Shown here: positions 46,590-57,400 of the stretch, one piece after another | How the letters are laid out: every line of letters begins with the position of its first letter | How positions within the stretch are numbered: the first letter of the stretch is position 1 | Assembly: GCA_964020085.1 (NCBI GenBank) | Contig: OZ026595.1 | Coordinates: 9,643,516 to 9,707,515, forward strand | Length of the DNA stretch: 64,000 bases | Reading direction: 5' to 3' | Source: Micromussa lordhowensis | Lineage: Eukaryota > Cnidaria > Anthozoa > Scleractinia > Lobophylliidae | Program-made: the position numbers and the translations under genes | Notes under the pieces: generated by a model | What the model was told of the DNA's origin: nothing | Seen by the model: the letters and a program-made list of their open reading frames with translations, nothing else | The model's database searches: none

Positions 46590-47080
46590 AAGACGGCAAT
46601 CAGGAGGTGACCTGGTGGGAGCCATCTTGGCACCCCTCGGAATACTGAGGAGCAGTCCTGGGGATCGCCCACGCCTTGGACAATCGTGTCTTGAAAATGG
46701 TAACAAAGCGGCAAAGGAGCTGCCTTGGGTGCAGCGGGTGCCATACACGGTGTAGCCTGCGTGGCAGGCGTCGAAGGGGAGGCAGAAGAGAAAAAACGAG
46801 CGCGCGAAGAGGGTGAGCGTGACGGAAACGAAAACAGATCCAGAAAGGAGGGATGTTTCCTATACTCGCTCTAGCCCGTACCCGCACTGGCTGCCGCAGG
46901 GAAAGCCGCCGCCCTAGGAGCCGTGGGTAGAGGCACCAAGAAAGCCATCGACGCAGCTACACGTAAACGAAGACAATAAAAATGGGTGGTCCATGGAATC
47001 ATCAGCCATAGCTCGTCGTAGGAGACGGAAGAAGAAGAAGTGCGTGCAACGAGGAGGAAGTAAAAACTTACATCCATGAC
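46590..47080 (+). pseudogene. Ala/Gly-rich and basic peptide fragments in the ORF block
   Basis: One frame gives PALAAAGKAAALGAVG followed by KKAIDAATRKRRQ and a stop at 46977-46979. Upstream, GAILAPLGIL-type hydrophobic residues appear in another frame. A 28-codon ORF from 46994 contains a run of five Arg and four Lys. The Ala/Gly-rich membrane-active or DNA-binding look fits small virion core proteins, but there is no decisive motif. Confidence 0.3.
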
Positions 47081-47471
47081 CTATATGCTACCTCCTCAAT
47101 ACCAAAAACTGCTTGAAGGTCAAAACAAGGCCTTCAACGCACTGTTAACCGTGTTGGGAAATCAAGACCTCAGAAACCAAGACCTCTTGGAAAGCATTCT
47201 GAACCAGGCCAGTCATTTAAAACGTCAGGAAATGTTGCAACATGCCAATGCCGATCAGATCAATGCCGTTAGTGAAATGGTTTCGAATGTATTGAAGAAG
47301 AGAATTTCCGTCCAACCTGCCACGATACGTAAACTTCAAAGGCCTAAAGGTATGCTGCGCGAGTTGGGTAAGCGCAAACATTGCCTGAAGACGAGGCGAC
47401 AACATCTCCTGCAACAGCAAGGGAGTGGATTTTGGCAAGGCGTGAAAGAGTGTTACGGAGCATGTCGTTGA
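47076..47471 (+). CDS. Intact 131-codon ORF of unknown function in the ORF block
   Basis: ATG at 47076 (overlapping the end of the preceding basic ORF) to the stop at 47469-47471. The protein is helical and Gln/Leu-rich at the N-terminus (LLEGQNKAFNALL, LGNQDLRNQDLLESIL), with an amphipathic middle (NAVSEMVSNVLKKR) and a basic C-terminus (LGKRKHCLKTRRQHLLQQ), then GSGFWQGVKECYGACR with a hydrophobic/Cys end. It is the only frame in the block open over a plausible full length. No named family is recognised. It might be intact by chance in a decayed insert. Confidence 0.45.
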   Translation: MTYMLPPQYQKLLEGQNKAFNALLTVLGNQDLRNQDLLESILNQASHLKRQEMLQHANADQINAVSEMVSNVLKKRISVQPATIRKLQRPKGMLRELGKRKHCLKTRRQHLLQQQGSGFWQGVKECYGACR

Positions 47472-47867
47472 ACACCCGCGATGCCCACGGTTATCCATTA
47501 CAAGGTGTCCACGCTGTCCCTAAACGTCCCAAAGCCTAAGACACCACCTTGAGTAAATTGATCAAGTTGTTGCCATAAGCAACTCAACGAGAAGAAGCCA
47601 ATCGTCGTGCAGAGCATTGGCGTCGAACTTACGACAACATCAACGGAGAATATTTAGCTTTAATAATACGGGGATCTGTTCGGATTGTAAACGATTCAAA
47701 GACGACACCGAAGCAGGTGACACCTTCTGTCTGTGTGTTAAGTGTTCCACAGGGGAAGAAACCACTGAAAAGAGTCTGAAATCCAAAATTGGTTAAAGTC
47801 GGATCAAGAGCTTCGTTACTAGCAAGATCAGTGCTAGGAACATTATTGGCCGAACATTATCAACATT

Positions 47868-48202
47868 ATGACAGACGAAGTGATGGTCCCCACTCGAGAG
47901 TTTGAACGTTTGGCCGATTATTACAAGGGACTGAACAAGGCAGGACGACTGGCAGCCGAGAAACTTGATTTTGGAAAATCCTGACATTCCCGATGGCATG
48001 GCCGTCAATATGGTCAAACCCAAGGCTCGAGGACAAGCCCGATTGATCAAACGTATTTGTCTCTTTTCTTCGAAGTCGTTCTCACTCTCCACTTCGACAA
48101 GACCTTGGCGATCTTTCCCTCGATGATGAAGACAATCAGAATTTGACCCATCTCCAAGATGAAAATGTCGATGATGAATTTTCCCTCGAAGATGAATGTT
48201 GA
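47868..48202 (+). pseudogene. Frameshifted small protein with acidic C-terminus
   Basis: ATG at 47868 opens VMVPTREFERLADYYKGL and LAAEKLDFG, then a stop near 47981. A shifted frame continues as NPDIPDGMAVNMVKPKARG and ARLIKR. A third ends in an Asp/Glu-rich tail (DDEDNQN, DDEFSLEDEC) at TGA 48200-48202. It is a single ancestral ORF of about 110 codons with two frame breaks, function unknown. Confidence 0.4.
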
Positions 48203-48611
48203 ATATCTCTTTCCCAAAATTCCCAAAAATCACCCAAAAATTTACACTAAACCGCCAAACAGTGGTTAATGAAATGAGCAGAAAGATTTTAATGTCGCTT
48301 GAAACGTGACCGAGACATTGGCAGAAAGGCCGTGTTAAGCGACGTCAAAACAGCCTTCACGTGTACCCCCGCCTTAATGGAATTTGTGTAGTATTTACCT
48401 TTCGTCTTGTTTTGCCTTCTAAGTTTTTCACTTTTTCTAGTTGAACCTTTTAAGTCCACGGACTTCACAAAGAACCGAACGAACTTCAAAGTGTTTTCCC
48501 GCTCTCCGCGAAAATTGGGCGCGAACTGCAGCAGATGTTAGCGAAACGATACTCGTTTTTTTACCAGCTCTGAAGACACCACTTTCGGGCATCTAATCAC
48601 CTGAAAAGTTA

Positions 48612-48917
48612 TTAACTACAACCCCGGACAAAACTGTTGAGACATTTCAATACAATTTTCAATTTCGCGCGATGTTATCATCGTGTCCAAAAGGAACAAA
48701 TTCGCCCCCCTCCCCACCCCTGGTGCAATGTTGTTTCGGCTCAGCAGTTCAAGCGTGCATTTCTTGTGTTACTGCAAACAACATTGCAATAGGGGAGGGG
48801 GGGGGGGGGGGAAACAGTCTTTTAATTTGCGACAGTAAGCATTTTTGTCAGGGTGAGTGCAAAAAATAGGTATTTTTGTAATGTGTCTCAACAGGTTTTG
48901 TCCGAGGTTGTAGAAAC
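48612..48917. mobile_element. MITE, about 305 bp, 29-bp TIRs and inner poly-C/poly-G hairpin
   Basis: CTACAACCCCGGACAAAAC and TGTTGAGACA at the left are mirrored by TGTCTCAACAGGTTTTGTCCGAGGTTGTAG at the right. Inside, CCCCCCTCCCC with GGTGCAATGTTGTTT pairs with AAACAACATTGCA and a long G run (48792-48812). Confidence 0.85.
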
Positions 48918-49318
48918 TTTACGACTTTTGGAAATCACGCCAACAGCATTATTTTATAATGTTTTCTACAAAGTGTCGTTGCCCGAATCAAGAGCGTTCT
49001 GCTCGAAAAATTACATAATTTACGCAGCTTGGGGGAGCAGAACTCAGTATTACTGCTAACGGTTTATTCCTTGGCCTATTTTTACCACTGAAAAAGTCCA
49101 CAAAGTTTACCTCACCTGCTTGACAAAGTAAACAAGACTTGAGGCCAATTTTTAGCACTTCCATGTTGACAATTCGTATGCCTGGTAGCATTTGAGCGTC
49201 CTCTTCCTCTACGTTTTGCTTTTAATAGAAAATGATTACTTTTGAACTCTTCGAAAGAAACTGCGATATCTTCAGTTTTATTTGTTACAATTTACTGGTC
49301 TAAAGAAAGAACTTACCT

Positions 49319-49817
49319 GTTTTGATCTAGTCACTGTTTTCCTGGGGGCTCAATGTCCTCTTCCTCAGTATCATTTTGTTTTTCCTGGGATTTTTCCTCA
49401 CTTGCCCTTCAAGGTTTTTCATCACGCTCAAGCGTCTTTTCGACGCAAAATGACCTTTATGGCGACCACAATTGGCACAGACAGAGTTTTCGTCATTTTA
49501 TCCAGCATAAGCCACCGATAGATTAAGTAAACTAAAGTCACATACAAAGCGGCCAAGGAAAGATAAAGAAGTAAACGTGTGCTTGGTTTGGTCTCGGAAA
49601 TTTCATAGTCCACTCCAGGGTCTTCACGATCGATCGCAGCGCGTACATAAAAACAATAAAATTTCTTCTCGGCACCAAATATGCTGATCGGCAAGCATTT
49701 TTTCTTTTGCAAATAGTACAAATAAAGACTTTTGACGGCTAATTTCTTAAAAATGCGATTTACCCTGAAAACTAGACATGAATAGAGTTCGGCAAAAAAA
49801 CAATTACGCGCCGCCAT
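49319..49817 (-). CDS. Doubtful small single-pass membrane protein exon
   Basis: From ATGGCGGCGCG at 49817 a 129-codon frame runs to a TGA at 49428. Its second half has an acidic stretch (REDPGVDYEISETKP), then one strong TM helix (LLLYLSLAALYVTLVYLIY) and a basic end (KVILRRKDA). A consensus splice donor (CAAAACAG|GTAAGT) follows at about 49319, and another candidate exon with a good donor lies at about 49123-49220 on the same strand, hinting at a real transcript. I recognise no family. The first half may be non-coding. Confidence 0.35.
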
Positions 49818-50728
49818 GTTTGTTTACCTTTGCCATGGCTTTTAAAAATTCAGCGAGTGACGCGCGTGATTCGCGCGGTTGATTTCTTATCCGACGGAAC
49901 AGTTTTGTGAGAAAACTCCTTCTCTATTGACCTTGCGAGGCGTGTGAAAACAGTAATACCGATATTGAAGAACTGTTTAGTCGTCTATGAAAGATTTAAA
50001 CGGCATTCAGTATTTTGTGTTTTGAGTTGAACACCGTCGAGAAAAACGGTGTCCTTCAGAGGGGGTTTTCGAAGCGGCTAGAGATGACTTTCGCCATGTA
50101 GCCGGCGTCTTGTTTCGAAAGAAAAAATAAAAAATAAACGAAGAACGTTTTATAGCTGCAGATGTGCATGCAACTTGGAAGAAAGTAAATCATATGTGCT
50201 TCTATAATAATTGCGACTTTTATAGCCCATTTTTCATGCTGAAACATGATCAAATGCGCTTTAAAATGATTAAAAATAAATGAAATTTACAAGCAGTTAA
50301 AATTTAAATTATAAATACATATAAATATTTTTTTACAAAGTAAACAATAAATATTTGACGAAAATAAAATATATAAGATTTACAAATTAAAAGCTTTTTT
50401 GAAAAGATATGTTTTGAGGTGGCACTTAAGACTTGAGAGTGAGTCGAGGCTAGATATTTTAGAGGGCAGATTGTTCCAGAGGTTTGGGCTGCATAACAAA
50501 ATGCTCTTCCTCCAACGTGTGTATTCCAACGTGTATTCAACGAACACGGCCTTCATACATTTATTTCTCGACTACCTTTTTAAGGAAGCTACCAAGGAAC
50601 TATATTCTTAAAGGGTATTGCGTAGAGCGGGTGTTGACCAAGCAAACATCTTGAAGGTGTATTTAACTACAGTGAGAAAAACTTCGTACTCGCAAGAAAA
50701 ACTGCGAACCGGGGGAGGGGTTTGTAAA

Positions 50729-50772
50729 ACCATGGATTATAAAATGACTCCAGTCATTTTATAATCCATGGT
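50729..50772. repeat. Perfect hairpin, 21-bp arms
   Basis: ACCATGGATTATAAAATGACT at 50729-50749 is followed by CC and its exact reverse complement at 50752-50772. Confidence 0.95.
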
Positions 50773-51489
50773 AAAACACGTGTGGGAGATGGAGGAGAGT
50801 TCGAGCGCGCGCTGGATGACGTGTATGGTACGATCATGTTGCGAAAAGCGATTTGAGAAAAAACTTTGCAAAAGTTGCTAAAATTCTCCGACTGTCGCAA
50901 AAGTATTCGAAAACAAATTCGGCCAAGTTATAGAAACTTTTCGACTTCTTTTTGTGTTTGTTTAGTTTCGTGAAAGCAAGGAAATTTAGAAATTCAAGCG
51001 AATTTTCGGATTGCATTCAAAATGTTTAGGCAAAGAGTTGCCACACTTGTCAAATTATTATAAAAATAAAAAAAGAATGTAGAGCGCGAAAGAGCCTAGG
51101 TACGAGTTTAGTGCTACAGTGTTCCGCAGGACTTGAGGTAGCGGTTTTCCCTGTAAGGTCGCGTAAAGGTAAGCTATTTATTCTTTCCTTTATTCAATCT
51201 CTTCCTACTCGGCAAGACTGTGTGCTCCCTGTGTTCCCTTTCAGAGTTCGAATTACCGGGGTTGTACCGTCCTCACTCGCACATCAAACCAGGGGAAATT
51301 TCGTTTCAAGCTATATGACGTACTAAGCTTGTCATGCCCAATCCCTCGCTCAATGTCGGCGTCGAAAACATCATCAACCAAAATTTGTGACCATGGAAGT
51401 AGCGTCTGTTTTCTAATTATCAAAAGAAAGTACTGCAGTGCCCCTAAGTTACCAATGTATTAAAGAATGGTATAATCATAGTTTCAAAT

Positions 51490-54400
51490 ATGTCCGGCAA
51501 GCTGTTGTCATCCCTCGTCCAGACAAGATCGATTGAGTTGGTTTTGGCGCCAATCGCAGCACAGGTTAGTGTTGGTGTTTTGATTTGACAGTTTTGGATG
51601 GCTCTAAATGTGTGGTTATGCTTACAATAGAAGCAACTTCAGATTTCGTAGCACAATTCCACACTTTTTGAGCCTAGCTTATATCAATTTAACTGCTCAA
51701 AGCGGATGTTTCCTATGGCCTGACCACTCCAGGAGGTTATTACATAGGATGCAAGCGAACTTGGTGAATTTCTCAGCGGTGAGGGATCAGCTTGAAGTAC
51801 CGGATCATGTGTGCTAAAGGCATCCACGATCGAGTGTCAATCAATACCCTTGATCGATACCCTCAATTGACACTCGATCGATACTCCATCAACACTCCCT
51901 CAACAACTCAGTTGACACTCTATCCACACTCCATCGACATCTCGGTCAACAGTCGGTCGAGAGTCAACTAATTTTCAATTGATGCATCTGAGTTGGTGAA
52001 TACTCGGCCGACTATCGACCGACTGTTGATCAAGTGTTAATAGATTGTCGACCGAGTATTGATCGCTATGTCAATCAAGGGTATCGATCGACACTCAACT
52101 GTGGATGCTTTTAGTACACATGATCAGAAGTCTCTGTGGTTGCTGCCCGGAAGTAGGGTTCCAGAGGATGGCGGACACTGCTCAGCTAAACCAGGGATTA
52201 ATATCTGTAGGGTGCAAAGAAAACTAATTTTTGGCTTACCCTTTGGCCACCCTATAATTATTATGGTGGACGTAAGCCTGAAAGCCATTCTCACTAGTCC
52301 CACAACATTTCATCTCTTACTTCTGTAATTTGAATTTCTGGAAGAATTTTTCCAATAAACTTCACTTACCTAGGCAAGCAAAGGAGAGAAATATCCACAA
52401 GCACGACTGTAAAATCCACTAGCCCCAAGACTATCAGATACAACTTTCTTTGCACTGATATATACACACACAAATTAATTTTGCATTTTCAGTCTATTCT
52501 TGGCATTCAATCTGAGAGATCACTAGACTGGGAGTGCATATTGTGGTAGGAGGGTTTTGGCAGCTACAATTGGCGACAAAAGTAGTTGAGACACTTTTAG
52601 AAAATGACACTTTTGTATGCTATTTTATTTGCATCTAGCATTAATTCTCTGATATCCCCGGCTCCCAAATTCAATGTTGTGTAGGCGCTGTGGTCTGTGC
52701 AGTCTAAGAAATAGAAACATCAACATTGTTTTGGGAAGAAGAGGGGCAAATGTTTTTAAGATGCTCAAAAACACTTTTGTCTGCAACAGTAAACTTGTTT
52801 TTGCTAACATAACCGCTATACTACTTAAATGTCTGCCATCACTTTATTCCGGTATCCAGGTTCTTTTCATGGGAAAATTGGTCAGCTTACTTACACATGT
52901 ATTAACGTAAATTTAAGGAAATCGTCATCTTTTTTGGAAATGCAATCTTGCATGACATACATGCATGCCATCACCAAATTAGGATATCGTTCATCTCCAC
53001 CTTATTTCTCCCCATAAAAGGAACAAAATAATAAAGTAATTATTGAATTACAAACTACCGGTGATACTCTCAAAGCAGGATATCTTGGAGTAATTCAAAC
53101 GACCACTGTACAGGAAAGTCAACGGGTAACCACAGTCAACCACAGTCAACCAAGAATGGACTAAACAATATTAAGATTTTCCTTCCAACCATCATTTGGC
53201 TACCTGTGGTTGCTCGTGGTTACCAGTGAAAAAATGCATTTATTGGCATTAAATAATAGTTATTTCAAACTAAACTGAACAAGGAAGTAAAAACTTTGTA
53301 CAATAGGAATTAAAATGAGACACTATATTCTATTAGTAGAATTCTACTAGTATACTAATGCAAATGCTGTAATCTGATTGGCTGAGCCATTGAACATTAT
53401 CAGCCATTAGTGTTCAGTGGCTTGTGGTGGTCGACAAAAGTGTAATGTTTTCTCGTTTCGCTGAAATTTTGAAAGAACATTTAGAAACAAATGAATAAAC
53501 AAAATTCTCGAGAAGACTAAAAGGAGAGGATTTACGGTTTCTTGAATTAAAAAAAGCCCAAACGTTTTGATAAAACTGATAAGCGTGTGTACACAACTGC
53601 AAATGTCAAATTGACAATTAATTCAGTTCATGTGAGTTAACTCTCTAAAGCATGAAGTTTAATGCTAACCAGAAATAATTGGAATCGTTATTTGAAGGAA
53701 ATTTCAGTTAGAATTCTACTAAAACAATTAGATTATTTGCTCTCGATTTCTATGGGGCGATAGTTTATTCGGCCTTCAGCCTCATCAACTATCACATCAT
53801 AGAAATCTTGAGCTCATAATCTAATTGTTAAATAGTAATTAACATTTGGGCTCAGAAGACACATTTTTATTGGTTTACCAACAGTTTACCATGATAACAT
53901 TTCTATATCACACTTACAGCGTACGTGTTTCAAGCATTCTCTTAACAGAATTCTGTTCAGCAGACAAAATTACAGAAGAACACTTGTTTTATCGCGCTTT
54001 TGAACTTCTCAATGTTTTATCGATGATTAAGTGTTACAAGAAATTAATAGAATAAGAATAAAGTACATGTAGTTAACTTTTCTATATAAATGGTTTACCA
54101 ATGGGAAATCGTTAGAAATTTGGGCAATAAAAGTTGAAAAGCACTTAAACCATTGATTGATATCAAATTTTATGTGCTCAGTACCAAAATAATATGCACA
54201 TGTTACTGTGACATCATTATGAGTTCATCTGCAATGGTGAACTGTTGTATTGAAGTCAGACAGAGAGATTTTTGCTGTAGAAAATATGATAACTGAACAG
54301 AGAAAAATTTGTAGCCATTGCGTCATGATGAGAGTTGCATTGAATAAAAGTGATGTAGACACTCTTTGAATGCTTTAAAAGTGAAAATGTGGCGATAAAC

Positions 54401-57400
54401 ACCACCTTGAGGGCTAAATATGGATCAATTTATTAACGGGATAGACCTGGTTTGGTCTTTGTATTAATGTTGTGTAGGGGCTGTGGTCTGTGCGGTCTAA
54501 GAAATAGAAAAATCAACATTGTTTGAGGGGAAAGGGGGTAAATGTTTCCAAGATGCTCAAAAATCAGATTTTACTGCCAAGTGTTACCGACAACACTTCT
54601 GTCGCCCACTGTAGATATCATTTAAGTCCAAAATTATTAGCTTATTTACATCAAGTGAATTTATTGGAAGTGCACAGGTGTCGAGAAGATTTTCTTGTGT
54701 GGATCACAAACAACTGTGACTTAATCCTGAAAACATTCTGTAGAAGCTTCAAGTGCTGTGGTTGCTGTTGCTTTTCTAGCTTCTAACTCAGTAGAGACTC
54801 TGCCTTATGTAATTGTATAATGAGAGGCAGAATATGACAGTACTTGTATTGAAACAACATGATGTTCTTCTCTGTATTAGTCTTGACTTGATATTGTTAA
54901 CCAATTGACTCCTGGAGCTTTTCACCAAAAACACATTTTTTGGACATTTTGGAGATTTTAGGCCTGGATATGAGTCAAATTAGCTCCAATCTATTCAAGA
55001 AGGCATTTGCAACAGGATAGCATGTCTTTTTTCCACTAGCACCACGTTTTATGGCATTTTTGCTTGGGCATGTGCATAAATCAAACTTTGGAGTCTTCGG
55101 ACGAGAAAGTGACCATGGAGTAGCTAAGTGTAGTCGCAGAAAATTTTGCTGCAAGTTTTTCGCTCAAACTTCTGAGCATTTTCATGCATATCTCAGGCTC
55201 CATTGAGCTGATCACACTGATCTGGGCATCATTGGAAAGATCTTTTCCTGCAGAACTTCAGTATAGATGATGCCAAGGAAGGGGAAAAATGGTCAAAGGT
55301 GATGACGTCGGAAGTGGAACAAAAGCCAACGCTCATCATGGCCAGTCATGGCCGGCACTGGAGTCAATTGGTTAAGGTCAAATCTTAGGGTCTGCAATAG
55401 GTGGAAGAACTGAATGTATGTTGACTGGTACATGTATCTGCTTTCCCTGTGTTGTATTATTGTTTGTTTTAAAATTAAATTGTTTTTAATTACCTCAAGG
55501 TATCACAACTGATTCTATTGAATGAAGCAGCTCAAAGAGATGGCGTTCCATTGCCTGACTTGGTGCCCAGCGCTCAACAGATCAGAGAGGCCATTAAGAG
55601 CCTGGTACTGGCTGGACAAAAGTTGGTCTCTGAAACTCCAGATAATGTAAGTTTTGCTCGTGAAAATGTAGGATTTTAAAAGTCTCTACTCATCTAACTT
55701 AAGGCTTGATAAATATAATTATAGATCTTTTAATTGGTCAAGAGCCCACCATGTGACCTGCAAATACCCGGTAGCTGCCTACAAATAGTGGTCTGCGCAT
55801 GCATAATTCCATCTAAATCTCTTTAGCTACAAATAATATTCTGCTCCTGCTTCATTAATTGTAACCACGCCCTTGGATTAAAAATGGCAGATCGCTTTCT
55901 TGAGCTGTCAGAGAGTGACTTAAATACGGAAACAAACTCAAGGTGATTGATTGATAAAATAATTACGGTAGTGAACTTGGTAGTCATAATATCGTGATTG
56001 TCAGCGTCCCTAAGATCAATTATTTGTCTCAGCCTTTGGCTTCAGCAAATAATTGATCTACTCACCACTGACAAATCACAATATTTTGCTTAACCTCATC
56101 CAAAAATATTGTCAATCATTGTACTTTTGTTATACCGGTAATTATATTGCATTCAATTATTCCTGTATCTTGGCTACTGATCTACAGTGTGTACACCAAT
56201 ATTGTGGATACAAGTTTTATGGTTTTGTTTATCTGAATGTGAAAGTTAAATAATCCAATATGTTTTTTTTTCTCTCTCTTTATCATGCTTTTGTCTTAAA
56301 TGAAGACAAACTGAAAATGTTATCCTTTTAAAATGCTAGGATTTGAAGTCAGAAATGCCATCAGCATGTGACACAGTAAGAGATGCAGGGAATGGTCTGT
56401 TAATGGCAACACATCAGCTTAAACAGCAGCCATTCTCAAACAAAGTGAGGTACAACTTGGTTGACTCAGCTAGAAATATTCTTGAAGGAACCATGAAGGT
56501 AATGCATGTAACGTCACTCTTTTTACTACAAACATGATTGTCTATTAATACAGCGTTTTTTAAATGCTAGTGTATTTAATTAAAGTGACTTTCTGTAATA
56601 TTTAGATCAACACCTCGAAGTGATTCCTTTTGTGAGAGAAATTAATGAACATTCATCTTCTATTAGTAGATTTTTGGTCTCTACTCCAGATTTCCAGGAA
56701 AAGTGATGATTCTCTTGAGACATGATTTCCAGCCATACCTGGTGAAGTTTTTGTTTATCCTAAGAGTTTTTGGAGGCCTTTGAAGATCTCCACCAAAATT
56801 CCTCAAGAATGAATTAATTTATTATTAATAGTGAATCTTTGGGGATCCTCAAAATTAATGCCAAAGATACACAAATTTGACTTTTTATCTCTACTTGTGT
56901 ATTTTCTAAGTCATGTGCTGTCCATCTTAGTGGTCTGTTCTGCAAAGTTCAGACCACTCAGGACAGGCCTTTAGTGGCTGTCAACTAACATATATGGGGC
57001 CAAAGGGGTGTCTGGGAGCATGCTCTCCAAGATAATTTCGTGTCTTAGGCGCATTAGTTCCACAATTTTCAGCCAATAAATGCATTGATTGGACTTGAAT
57101 GATAATGTGTCATTTTCTTTGCCAAAGACCTAAAAAGTTTGAAACTGTCAAGCTACCTCTACCCTTACAAAATACATCAGTTGTGTTAACACCTTCATGA
57201 TTGTCTTTGATTGCAATGTTTGTCTGGTGTTGATCTTGGCTGACAGTGCCCATCTTACAAAAACAACACTTGCTGGTTCACAAGTTAGCACTTCATGTAG
57301 CCACCAACAAACACTCTCCAGAAGGAACACTTCTTGCTGGTTACACAAAAATCATTATGTTAACCAATGTCCTGCTCTGCACGGATGTAAAGGGGAAAAG

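Larger units (their letters stand above)
45652..48202 (+). other. Intronless block of broken small ORFs, possible decayed virus-like or large-transposon insertion
   Basis: The plus strand carries a run of closely spaced or overlapping protein-like frames without introns, each broken by stops or frameshifts. They are an 81-codon frame ending at 45897, a two-TM protein (45980-46545), Ala/Gly-rich segments (46590-46979), an Arg/Lys-rich 28-codon ORF (46994-47080), a 131-codon ORF (47076-47471), scattered fragments and an acidic-tailed protein (47868-48202). Base composition is richer in G+C than the flanks. The compact packing with small basic and Ala/Gly-rich proteins recalls structural-gene clusters of adenovirus-like or Polinton-type elements, but no polymerase, integrase, ATPase or major capsid gene is present. 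The assignment is inference. Confidence 0.45.
48203..51489. other. Intergenic region between the ORF block and vinculin exon 1
   Basis: It contains the MITE at 48612-48917, a doubtful minus-strand gene (49319-49817) and a perfect hairpin at 50729-50772. The interval 50300-50620 has an open frame without recognised domains. The vinculin promoter and 5' UTR should lie in 51000-51489; no TATA box is obvious. Confidence 0.55.
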
